Source: Atherix ibis
Lineage: Eukaryota; Arthropoda; Insecta; Diptera; Athericidae
Assembly: GCA_958298945.1 (NCBI GenBank)
Contig: OY282609.1
Location: 42,732,954 to 42,796,953 of the forward strand
DNA: 64,000 bases
Reading direction: 5' to 3'
The notes below the pieces were generated by a model. The model was given only the letters and a program-made list of their open reading frames with translations, was not told where the DNA came from and did not search any database. The first letter of the stretch is position 1; each line of letters starts with the position of its first letter. The position numbers were made by a program, and so were the translations under genes. Positions 11,290 to 23,297 of this stretch are shown here, one piece after another.

Positions 11290-13161
11290 ATGGTATTTTT
11301 CAAGAGTAATATTCAATGGTATTTTTCAAGAGGACTATTCAGTGGTATTTTTCATGTAGAATATTCAGTGGTATTTTTCAAGAGGAATATTCAGTGGAAT
11401 ATTTCAAGAGGAATATTAAGTGGTATTTTTAAAGAAGAATATTCAGTGGTGTTTTGCAAGACGAATATTCAGTGATATTTTTTAAGAGGAATTATCAGTA
11501 ATATTTTTTAAGAGGAATATTCAGTGGTATTTTTCAAGTGGAATATTCAGTGGTATTTTTCAAGAGGAATATTCAGTGGTATTTTTCAAGAGGAGTATTC
11601 ACTGGTATTTTTCAAGAGGAATATTCAGTTGTATTTTTCAAGAGGAATATTCAGTGGTATTTTTCAAGTGGAATGTTCAGTGGTATTTTTCAAGAGGAAT
11701 ATTCAGTCGTATTTTTCATGAGGAATATTCAGTGGTATTTTTCAAGAAGAATATTCAGTGGTATTTTGCAAGAGGAATATTCAATAGTATTTTTCAAGAG
11801 GAATATTCAGTGGAATATTTCAAGAGGAATATTCAGTGGTATTTTTCAAGAAGAATATTCAGTGGTATTTTGCAAGACGAATATTCAATAGTATTTTTCA
11901 AGTAGAATATTCAGTGGTATTTTTCAAGAGGGATATTCAGTGGTATTTTTCAAGAGGAATATTCAGTTGTATTTTTCAAGAGGAATATTCAGTGGTATTT
12001 GTCAAGAGGAATAATCGGTGGTATTTTTCAAGAAAAAAAATCAGAGGTATTTTTCAAAAGCAATATAAAATTGTATTTTTCAAGAAGAATATTTAGTGGT
12101 ATTTTTCAAGAGGAATATTCAGTTGTATTCTTCAATAGGAATATTCAGTGGTATTTTTCAAGAGGAATATTCAGTAATATTTTTTAAGAGGAATATTCAG
12201 TGGTATTTTTCAAGTGGAATATTCAGTGGTATTTTTCAAGAGGAATATTCAGTGGTATTTTTCAAGAGGAATATTTAGTGGTATTTTTCAAGAGGAATAT
12301 TCAGTTGTATTTTTCAAGAGGAATATTCAGTGGTATTTTTCAAGAGGAATATTCAGTGGTATTTTTCAAGAGGAATATTCAGTTGTATTTTTCAAGAGGA
12401 ATATTCAGTGGTATTTTTCAAGTGGAATATTCAGTGGTATTTTTCAAGAAGAATATTCAGTGGTATTTTTCATGAGGAATATTCAGTGGTATTTTTCAAG
12501 AAGAATATTCAGTGGTATTTTGCAAGAGGAATATTCAATTGTATTTTTCAAGAGGAATATTCAGTTGTATTTTACAAGAGGAATATTCAGTGGTATTTTT
12601 CAAGAGGAATATTCAGTGGTATTTTTCAAGAGGAATATTGAGTGGTATTTTTCAAGTGGAATATCCAGTGGTATTTTTCAAGAGGATTATTCAGTGGTAT
12701 TTTTCAAGAGGAATATTCAGTGGTATTTTTCAAGAGGAATATTCAGTGGTATTTTTCAAGTGGAATATCCAGTGGTATTTTTCAAGAGGATTATTCAGTG
12801 GTATTTTTCAAGAGGAATATTCAGTGGTATTTTTCAAGAGGAATATTCAGTTGTAATTTTCAAGAGGAATATTCAGTGGTATTTTTCAAGAGGAATATTC
12901 AGTGGTATTTTTCAAGAGGAATATTTAGTGGTATTTTTCAAGAGGAATGTTTGGTGGTATTTTTCAAGAGGAATGATCAGAGGTATTTTTCAAAAGCAAT
13001 ATTCAATTGTATTTTTCAAGAGAAATATTCAGCTGTATTTTTCAAGAGGAATATTCAGTGGTATTTTTCAATAGGAATATTCAGTGGTATTTTTCAAGAG
13101 GAATATTCAGTAGTATTTTTCAAGAGGAATATTCAGTGGTATTTTTCAAGAGAAATATTCA
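11290..13161 (+). repeat. Family 2 HOR unit, copy b (1,872 bp)
   Basis: Near-identical to copy a over the first 1.6 kb. It is 53 bp shorter overall: it lacks the 1-base insertion and two monomers found in copy a near 11,170-11,220 (a TTCCGTAG / TTCAATAGG pair). The A-rich monomer is at 12,030 and carries an AATAATCGG variant just before it, which copy a lacks. Confidence 0.85.
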
Positions 13162-16100
13162 ATGGTATTTTTCAAGAGTAATATTCAATGGTATTTTTCA
13201 AGAGGACTATTCAGTGGTATTTTTCATGTGAAATATTCAGTGGTATTTTTCAAGAGGAATATTCAGTGGAATATTTCAAGAGGAATATTAAGTGGTATTT
13301 TTCAAGAAGAATATTCAGTGGTGTTTTGCAAGACGAATATTCAGTGATATTTTTTAAGAGGAATATTCAGTAATATTTTTTAAGAGGAATATTCAGTGGT
13401 ATTTTTCAAGTGGAATATTCAGTGGTATTTTTCAAGAGGAATATTCAGTGGTATTTTTCAAGAGGAATATTCACTGGTATTTTTCAAGAGGAATATTCAG
13501 TTGTATTTTTCAAGAGGAATATTCAGTGGTATTTTTCAAGTGGAATATTCAGTGGTATTTTTCAAGAGGAATATTCAGTGGTATTTTTAATGAGGAATAT
13601 TCAGTGGTATTTTTCAAGAAGAATATTCAGTGGTATTTTGCAAGAGGAATATTCAATAGTATTTTTCAAGCGGAATATTCAGTGGTATTTTTCAAGAGGA
13701 ATATTCAGTGGTATTTTTCAAGAAGAATATTCAGTGGTATTTTTCAAGTGAAATATTTAGTGGTATTTTTCGAGAGGAATATTCAGTGGTATTTTTCAAG
13801 AGGAATATTCAGTGGTATTTTTCAAGTGGAATATTCAGTTGTATTTTTTAAGAGGAATATTCAGTGGTATTTTTCAAGAGGAATATTCAGTGGTATTTTT
13901 CAAGAGGAATATTCAATGGTATTTTTCAAGAGGAATATTCGGTGGTATTTTTCAAGAGGAATAATCAGAGGTATTTTTCAAAAGCAATATACAATTGTAA
14001 TTTTCAAGAGGAATATTCAGTGGTATTTTTCAAGAGGAATATTCAGTGGTATTTTTCAAGAGGAATATTCAGTGGTATTTTTTAAGATGAATATTCGGTG
14101 GTATTTTTCAAGAGGAATGATCAGAGGTATTTTTCAAAAGCAATATTCAATTGTATTTTTCAAGAGAAATATTCAGTAGTATTTTTCAAGAGGAATATTC
14201 AGTGGCATTTTTCAAGAGGAATATTCAGTGGTATTTTTCAAGAGAAATATTCAGTGGTATTTTTCAAGAGTAATATTCAATGGTATTTTTCAAGAGGGCT
14301 ATTCAGTGGTATTTTTCATGTGGAATATTCAGTGGTATTTTTCAAGAGGAATATTCAGTGGAATATTTCAAGAGGAATATTCAGTGGTATTTTTCAAGAA
14401 GAATTTTCAGTGGTATTTTGCAAGACGAATATTCAATAGTATTTTTCAAGTAGAATATTCAGTGGTATTTTTCAAGAGAGATATTCAGTGGTATTTTTCA
14501 AGAGGAATATTCAGTTGTATTTTTCAAGAGGAATATTCAGTGGTATTTGTCAAGAGGAATATTCGGTGGTATTTTTCAAGAAAAAAAATCAGAGGTATTT
14601 TTCAAAAGCAATATAAAATTGTATTTTTCAAGAGAATATTTAGTGGTATTTTTCAAGAGGAATATTCAGTTGTATTCTTCAATAGGAATATTCAGTGGTA
14701 TTTTTCAAGAGGAATATTCAGTAATATTTTTTAAGAGGAATATTCAGTGGTATTTTTCAAGTGGAATATTCAGTGGTATTTTTCAAGAGGAATATTCAGT
14801 GGTATTTTTCAAGAGGAATATTTAGTGGTATATTTCAAGAGGAATATTCAGTTGTATTTTTCAAGAGGAATATTCAGTGGTATTTTTCAAGAGGAATATT
14901 CAGTGGTATTTTTCAAGAGGAATATTCAGTTGTATTTTTCAAGAGGAATATTCAGTGGTATTTTTCAAGTGGAATATTCAGTGGTATTTTTCAAGAGGAA
15001 TATTCAGTGGTATTTTTCATGAGGAATATTCAGTGGTATTTTTCAAGAAGAATATTCAGTGGTATTTTGCAAGAGGAATATTCAATAGTATTTTTCAAGA
15101 GGAATATTCAGTGGTATTTTTCAAGAGGAATATTCAGTTGTATTTTGCAAGAGGAATATTCAGTGGTATTTTTCAAGAGGAATATTCAGTGGTATTTTTC
15201 AAGAGGAATATTGAGTGGTATTTTTCAAGAGGAATATTCGGTGGTATTTTTCAAGAGGACTAATCAGAGGTATTTTTCAAAAGCAATATACAAATGTATT
15301 TTTCAAGAGGAATATTCAGTGGTATTTTTCAAGAGGAATATTCAGTGGTATTTTTCAAGTGGAATATCCAGTGGTATTTTTCAAGAGGATTATTCAGTGG
15401 TATTTTTCAAGAGGAATATTCAGTGGTATTTTTCAAGAGGAATATTCAGTTGTAATTTTCAAGAGGAATATTCAGTGGTATTTTTCAAGAGGAATATTCA
15501 GTGGTATTTTTCAAGAGGAATATTTAGTGGTATTTTTCAAGAGGAATGTTTGGTGGTATTTTTCAAGAGGAATGATCAGAGGTATTTTTCAAAAGCAATA
15601 TTCAATTGTATTTTTCAAGAGAAATATTCAGCTGTATTTTTGAAGAGGAATATTCAGTGGTATTTTTCAAGTGGAATATCCAGTGGTATTTTTCAAGAGG
15701 ATTATTCAGTGGTATTTTTCAAGAGGAAAATTCAGTGGTATATTTCAAGTGGAATATTCAGTGGTATTTTTCAAGAGCAATATTCAGTGCTATTTTTCAA
15801 GAGTAATATTCAGTAGTATTTTTCAAGAGGAATATTCAGTGGAATTTTTCAAGTGGAATATTCAGTGGTATTTTTCAAGAGGAATATTCAGTGGTATTTT
15901 TCAAGTGGAATATCCAGTGGTATTTTTCAAGAGGATTATTCAGTGGTATTTTTCAAGAGGAATATTCAGTGGTATTTTTCAAGTGGAATATTCAGTGGTA
16001 TTTTTCAAGAGAAATATTCAGTGCTATTTTGCAAGAGTAATATTCAGTAGTATTTTTCAAGAGGAATATTCAGTGGAATTTTTCAAGTGGAATATTCAGT

Positions 16101-16380
16101 GGTATTTTTCAAGAGGAATATTCAGTGGTATTTTTCAAGAGGAATATTCAGTGGTATTTTTCAATAGGAATATTCAGTGGTATTTTTCAAGAGGACTATT
16201 CAGTGGTTTTTTTTCATGTGGAATATTCAGTGGTATTTTTCAAGAGGAATATTCAGTGGAATATTTCAAGGGGAATATTAAGTGGTATTTTTCAAGAAGA
16301 ATATTCAGTGGTATTTTGCAGGACGAATATTCAGTGATATTTTTCAAGAGGAATATTCAGTAATATTTTTCAAGAGGAAT
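13162..16380 (+). repeat. Family 2 HOR, third copy, enlarged and rearranged
   Basis: Starts like 11,290 and 9,365. It is then interrupted by a family A segment and resumes with the A-rich monomer (14,578), so the local period rises to about 2,547 bp. The section 15,640-16,230 repeats a GTGGAATATCCAGTGG / GAGGATTATT / GTGCTATTTT series twice. A 1-base loss (CAAGAGAATATTTAG) is at 14,633 and a 1-base gain in a T run is near 16,207. No gene. Confidence 0.75.
13690..14440 (+). repeat. Family A segment embedded in family 2
   Basis: The segment carries the AAGTGAAATATTTAG monomer, the AATAATCAGAGG marker (13,960) with its CAATATACAATTG follower, then GAATGATCAGAGG exactly 156 bp later. This is the family A order and spacing. 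The downstream marker is GAGGGCTATT, not the GAGTGCTATT of the 1-8 kb units, so it is a related but separate lineage. Confidence 0.75.
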
Positions 16381-17640
16381 ATTCAGTGGTATTTTTCAAG
16401 AGGAATATTCAGTTGTATTTTTCAAGAGGAATATTCAATGGTATTTTTCAAGAGGAATATTCGGTGGTATTTTTCAAGAGGAATAATCAGAGGTATTTTT
16501 CAAAAGCAATATACAATTGTATTTTTCAAGAGGAATATTCAGTGGTATTTTTCAAGAGGAATATTCAGTGGTATTTTTCAAGTGGAATATTCAGCGGTAT
16601 TTTTCTAGAGGAAGATTCAGTGGTATTTTTCAAGAGGAATATTTAGTGGTATTTTTCAAGAGGAATATTCAGGTGTAATTTTCAAGAGGAATTATCAGTG
16701 GTATTTTTCAAGAGGAATATTCAGTGGTATTTTTTAAGAGGAATATTCAGTGGTATTTTTCAAGAGGAATATTCGGTGGTATTTTTCAAGAGGAACATTC
16801 AGTTGTATTTTTCGAGAGGAATATTCAGTGGTATTTTTCAAGTGGAATATTCAGTGGTATTTTTCAAGAGGAATATTCAGTGGTATTTTTCATGAGGAAT
16901 ATTCAGTAGTATTTTTCAAGAAGAATATTCAGTGGTATTGTGCAAGAGGAATATTCAGTGGTATTTTTCATGAGGAATATTCAGTGGTATTTTTCAAGAA
17001 GAATATTCAGTGGTATTTTGCAAGAGGAATATTCAATAGTATTTTTCAAGCGGAATATTCAGTGGTATTTTTCAAGAGGAATATTCTGTGGTATTTTTCA
17101 AGAAGAATATTCAGTGGTATTTTTCAAGTGAAATATTTAGTGGCATTTTTCAAGAGGAATATTCAGTGGTATTTTTCAAGAGGAATATTCAGTGGTATTT
17201 TTCAAGTGGAATATTCAGTTGTATTTTTTAAGAGGAATATTCAGTGGTATTTTTCAAGAGGAATATTCAGTGGTATTTTTCAAGAGGAATATTCAATGGT
17301 ATTTTTCAAGAGGAATATTCGGTGGTATTTTTCAAGAGGAATAATCAGAGGTATTTTTCAAAAGCAATATACAATTGTATTTTTCAAGAGGAATATTCAG
17401 TGGTATTTTTCAAGAGGAATATTCAGTGGTATTTTTCAAGTGGAATATTCAGCGGTATTTTTCTAGAGGATTATTCAGTGGTATTTTTCAAGAGGAATAT
17501 TTAGTGGTATTTTTCAAGAGGAATATTCAGTTGTAATTTTCAAGAGGAATTATCAGTGGTATTTTTCAAGAGGAATATTCAGTGGTATTTTTCAAGAGGA
17601 ATATTCAGTGGTATTTTTCAAGAGGAAAATTCGGTGGCAT
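16381..17640 (+). repeat. Two copies of an 858-bp (33-monomer) unit
   Basis: AATAATCAGAGG lies at 16,482 and 17,340, and the rare TTTTTCTAGAGG monomer at 16,601 and 17,459. Both pairs are 858 bp apart. The copies diverge after about 16,785 and 17,643. No gene. Confidence 0.8.
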
Positions 17641-17651
17641 TTTTCAAGAGG

Positions 17652-19478
17652 AATGATCAGAGGTATTTTTCAAAACCAATATTCAATTGTATTTTTCAAG
17701 AGAAATATTCAGTAGTATTTTTCAAGAGGAATGTTCAGTGGCATTTTTCAAGTGGAATATTTAGTGGTATTTTTCAAGAGGAATATTCAGTGGTATTTTT
17801 CAAGAGGAATATTCACTGGTATTTTTCAATAGGAATATTCAGTGGTATTTTTCAAGAGGAATATTCAGTAGTATTTTTCAAGAGGAATATTCAGTGGTAT
17901 TTTTCAAGAGAAATATTCAGTGGTATTTTTCAAGAGTAATATTCAATGGTATTTTTCAAGAGGGCTATTCAGTGGTAATTTTCATGTGGAATATTCAGTG
18001 GTATTTTTCAAGAATAATATTCAGTGGAATATTTCAAGAGGAATATTCAGTGGTATTTTTCAAGAAGAATATTCAGTGGTATTTTGCAAGACGAATATTC
18101 AATAGTATTTTTCAAGTAGAATATTCAGTTGTATTTTTCAAGAGGAATATTCAGTGGTATTTTTCGAGAGGAATATTCAGTTGTATTTTTCAAGAGGAAT
18201 ATTCAGTGGTATTTGTCAAGATGAATATTCGGTGGCATTTTTCAAGAAAAAAAATCAGAGGTATTTTTAAAAGCAATATAAAATTGTATTTTTCAAGAGG
18301 AATATTTAGTAGTATTTTTCAAGAGGAATATTCAGTTGTATTTTTCAATAGGAATATTCAGTGGTATTTTTCAAGAGGAATATTCAGTAATATTTTTTAA
18401 GAGGAATATTCAGTGGTATTTTTGAAGTGGAATATTCAGTGGTATTTTTCAAGAGGAATATTCAGTGGTGTTTTTCAAGAGGAATATTTAGTGGTATTTG
18501 TCAAGAGGAATATTCAGTTGTATTTTTCAAGAGGAATATTCAGTGGTATTTTTCAAGTGGAATATTCAGTGGTATTTTTCAAGAGGAATATTCAGTGGTA
18601 TTTTTCGTGAGGAATATTCAGTGGTATTTTTCAAGAAGAATATTCAGTGGTATTTTGCAAGACGAATATTCAATAGTATTTTTCAAGTGGAATATTCAGT
18701 GGTATTTTTCAAGAGGAATATTCAGTTATATTTTTTAAGAGGAATAATCAGTGGTATTTTTCAAGTAGAATATTCAGTGGTATTTTTCAAGAGAAATATT
18801 CAGTGGTATTTTTCAAGAGTAATATTCAATGGTATTTTTCAAGAGGGCTATTCAGTGGTATTTTTAATGTGGAATATTCAGTGGTATTTTTCAAGAGGAA
18901 TGATCAGAGGTATTTTTCGAAAGCAATATTCAATTGTATTTTTCAAGAGAAATATTCAGTAGTATTTTTCAAGAGGAATATTCAGTGGCATTTTTCAAGT
19001 GGAATATTTAGTGGTATTTTTCAAGAGGAATATTCAGTGGTATTTTTCAAGAGGAATATTCAGTGGTATTTTTCAATAGGAATATTCAGTGGTATTTTTC
19101 AAGAGGAATATTCAGTAGTATTTTTCAAGAGGAATATTCAGTGGTATTTTTCAAGAGAAATATTCAGTGGTATTTTTCAAGAGTAATATTCAATGGTATT
19201 TTTCAAGAGGGCTATTCAGTGGTACTTTTCATGTGGAATATTCAGTGGTATTTTTCAAGAGGAATATTTAGTGGAATATTTCGAGAGGAATATTCAGTGG
19301 TATTTTTCAAGAAGAATATTCAGTGGTATTTTGCAAGACGAATATTCAATAGTATTTTTCAAGTAGAATATTCAGTGTTATTTTCCAAGAGGAATATTCA
19401 GTGGTATTTTTCAAGAGGAATATTCAGTTGTATTTTTCAAGAGGAATATTCAGGGGTATTTGTCAAGAGGAATATTCG
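17652..19478 (+). repeat. Two copies of a block spaced 1,247 bp
   Basis: GAATGATCAGAGG (17,652 and 18,899), the GAGGGCTATT block and the A-rich monomer (18,244 and 19,491) all recur at 1,247 bp. This is 48 monomers minus one base. The missing base is in the first copy, where GTATTTTTAAAAGC (18,262) lacks the C of the usual TTTTTCAAAAGC. No gene. Confidence 0.8.
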
Positions 19479-22400
19479 GTGGTATTTTTCAAGAAAAAAA
19501 ATCAGAGGTATTTTTCAAAAGCAATATAAAATTGTATTTTTCAAGAGGAATATTTAGTGGTATTTTTCAAGAGGAATATTCAGTAGTATTTTTCAATAGG
19601 AATATTCAGTGGTATTTTTCAAGAGGAATATTCAGTAATATTTTTTAAGAGGAATATTCAGTGGTATTTTTCAAGTGGAATATTCAGTAGTATTTTTCAA
19701 GAGGAATATTCAGTGGTATTTTGCAAGAGGAATATTTAGTGGTATTTTTCAAGAGGAATATTCAGTTGTATTTTTCAAGAGGAATATTCAGTGGTATTTT
19801 TCAAGAGGAATATTTAGTGGTATTTTTCAAGAGGAATATTCAGTTGTATTTTTCAAGAGGAATATTCAGTGGTATTTTTCAAGTGGAATATTCAGTGGTA
19901 TTTTTCAAGAGGTATATTCAGTGGTATTTTTCATGAGGAATATTCAGTGGTATTTTTCAAGAAGAATATTCAGTGGTATTTTGCAAGAGGAATATTCAAT
20001 AGTATTTTTCAAGAGGAATATTCAGTGGTATTTTTCAAGAGGAATATTCAGTTGTATTTTGCAAGAGGAATATTCAGTGGTATTTTTCAAGTGGAATATT
20101 TAGTGGTGTTTTGCAAGACGAATATTCAATAGTATTTTTCAAGTGGAATATTCAGTGGTATTTTTCAAGAGGAATATTCAGTTATATTTTTTAAGAGGAA
20201 TAATCAGTTGTATTTTTCAAGTGGAATATTCAGTGGTATTTTTCAAGAGGATAATTCAGTGGTATTTTTCAAGTGGAATATTCAGTGGTATTTTTCAAGA
20301 GGAATATTCAGTGGTATTTTTCATGAGGAATATTCAGTGTTATTTTTCAAGAAGAATATTCAGTTGTATTTTGCAAGAGGAATATTCAATTGTATTTTTC
20401 AAGCGGAATATTCAGTGGTATTTTTCAAGAGGAATATTCAGTTTTATTTTTCAAGAAGAATATTCAGTGGTATTTTTCAAGTGGAATATTTAGTGGTATT
20501 TTTCAAGAGGAATATTCAGTGGTATTTTTCAAGTTAAATATTTAGTGGTATTTTTCAAGAGGAATATTCAGTGGTATTTTTCAAGAGGAATATTCAGTGG
20601 TATTTTTCAAGTGGAGTATTCAGTGGTATTTTTTAAGAGAAATATTCAGTGGTATTTTTCAAGAGGAATATTCAGTGGTATCTTTCGAGAAGAATATTCA
20701 GTGGTATTTTTCAAGAAGAATATTTATGGTCTTTTTCAAGAGGAATATTCAGTGGTATTTTTCAAGAGGAATATTCAGTGGTATTTTTCAACAGGAATAT
20801 TCAGTGGTATTTTTCAAGACGATTATTCCGTGGTATTTTTCAAGAGGAATATTCAGTGGTATTTTTCAAGAAGAATATTCATTGGTATTTTTCAAGAGGA
20901 ATATTCAGCGGTATTTTTCAAGAGGAATAATCAGAGGTATTTTTCAAGAGCAATATACAATTGTATTTTTCAAGAGGATTATTCAGTTATATTTTTCAAG
21001 AGGAATATTCAGTGGTATTTTTCAAGAGGAATATTCAGTAGTATTTTTCAAGAGGAATATTCAGTGGTATTTTTAAGGTGGAATATTCGGTGGTATTTTT
21101 CAAGAGGGATAATCAGAGGTAATTTCAAAAGCAATATTCAATTGTATTTTTCAAGAGGAATATTCGGTGGTATTTTTCAAGTGAAATATTCAGTGGTATT
21201 TTTCAACCGGAATATTTAGTGGTATTTTTCAAGAGTAATATTCAGTGGTATTTTTCAAGAGAAATATTCAGCGGTATTTTTCAAGTGGAATATTCAGTGG
21301 TATTTTTCAAGAGGTATATTCAGTGGTATTTTTCATGAGGAATATTCTGTGGTATTTTTCAAGAAGAATATTCAGTGGTATTTTGCCAGAGGAATATTCA
21401 ATAGTATTTTTCTAGCGGAATATTCAGTGGTATTTTTCAAGAGGAATATTCAGTGGTATTTTTCAAGAAGAATATTCAGTGGTATTTTTCAAGTGGAATA
21501 TTTAGTGGTATTTGTCAAGAGGAATATTCAGTGGTATTTTTCAAGAGAAATATTAAGTGGTATTTTTCAAGAGGAATATTCAGTTGTATTTTTTAAGGGG
21601 AATATTCAGTGGTATTTTTCAAGAGCAATATTCAGTGGTATTTTTCAAGAGGAATATTGAGTGGTATTTTTCAAGAGGAATATTCGGTGGTATTTTTCAA
21701 GAGGAATAATCAGAGGTATTTTTCAAAAGTAATATACAAATGTATTTTTCAAGAGGAATATTCAGTAGTATTTTTCAAGAGGAATATTCAGTGGTATTTT
21801 TCAAGCGGAATATCCAGTGGTATTTTTCAAGAGGATTACTCAGTGGTATTTTTCAAGAGGAACATTCAGTGGTATTTTTCAAGACGAATATTCAGTTGTA
21901 CTTTTCAAGAGGAATATTCGGTGGTATTTTTCAAGAGGAATATTCAGTGGTATTTTTCAAGAGGAATATTCAGTGGTATTTTTCAAGAGGAATGTTTGGT
22001 GGTATTTTTCAAGACGAATGATCAGAGGTATTTTTCAAAAGCAATATTCAATTGTATTTTTCAAGCGAAATATTCAGCTGTATTTTTGAAGAGGAAAATT
22101 CAGTGGTATATTTCAAGTGAAATATTCAGTGGTATTTTTCAAGAGAAATATTCAGTGCTATTTTTCAAGAGTAATATTCAGTAGTATTTTTCAAGACGAA
22201 TATTCAGTGGAATTTTTCAAGTGGAATATTCAGTGGTATTTTTTAAGAGGAATATTCAGTGGTATTTTTCAAGAGGAATATTCAGTGGTATTTTTATATA
22301 GGAATATTCAGTGGTATTTTTCAAGAGGAATATTCATTAGTATTTTTCAAGAGGAATATTCAGTGGTATTTTTCAAGAGAAATATTTAATGGTATTTTTC

Positions 22401-23297
22401 AAGAGTAATATTCAATGGTATTTTTCAAGAGGACTATTCAGTGTTATTTTTCATGTGGAATATTCAGTGGTATTTTTCAAGATTAATATTCAGTGGAATA
22501 TTTCAAGAGGATTATTAAGTGGTATTTTTCAAGAAGAATATTCAGTGGTATTTTGCAAGACGAATATTCAGTGATATTTTTCAAGAGGAATATTCAGTAA
22601 TATTTTTAAGAGGAATATTCAGTGGTATTTTTCAAGAGGAATATTCAGTGGTATTTTTCAGGAGGAATATTCAGTTTTTTTTTTCAAGAGGAATATTCAG
22701 TGGTATTTTTCAAGTGGAATATTCAGTGGTATTTTTCAAGAGGAATATTCAGTGGTATTTTGCAAGAGGAATATTCAATAGTATTTTTCAAGCGGAATAT
22801 TCAGTGGTATTTTTCAAGAGGAATATTCGGTGGTATTTTTCAAGAAGAATATTCAGTGGTATTTTTCAAGTGAAATGTTTAGTGGTATTTTTCAAGTGGA
22901 ATATTCAGTGGTATTTGTCAAGAGGAATATTCAGTGGTATTTTTCAAGTGGAAAATTCAGTTGTATTTTTTAAGAGGAATATTCAATGGTATTTTTCAAG
23001 AGGAATATTCGGTGGTATTTTTCAAGAGAAATAGTCAGAGGTATTTTTCAAAAGCAATATACAATTGTATTTTTCAAGAGGAATATTCAGTGGTATTTTT
23101 CAAGAGTAATATTCAGTGGTATTTTTCAAGTGGAATATTTAGTGGTATTTTTGAAAAGGATTATTCAGTGGTATTTTTCGAGAGCAACATTCAGTGGTAT
23201 TTTTCAAGAGGAATATTCAGTTGTAATTTTCAAGAGGAATATTCAGTGGTATTTTTCAAGAGAAATATTCGGTGGTATTTTTCAAGAGGAATATTTA
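19479..23297 (+). repeat. 3,819-bp HOR unit, copy 1
   Basis: Tandem partner of 23,298-27,116. Length is 147 monomers minus 3 bases, explained by three 1-base losses: TATTTATGGTCTTTTTC (20,723), GAGGTAATTTCAAAAG (21,117) and TAATATTTTTAAGAGG (22,598). Many rare variants occur here and in copy 2, for example TTTTTATATAGG (22,291), a T9 run (22,677) and TTCAACCGG (21,202). I saw no difference between the copies in the parts compared. Confidence 0.92.

Noticed and set aside
22670..22690. T9 run as a possible Pol III terminator or retroposon tail
   Set aside because: It is a single T-enriched monomer in correct array register, repeated in the 3.8-kb duplicate (about 26,496), with no A/B box or element beside it.
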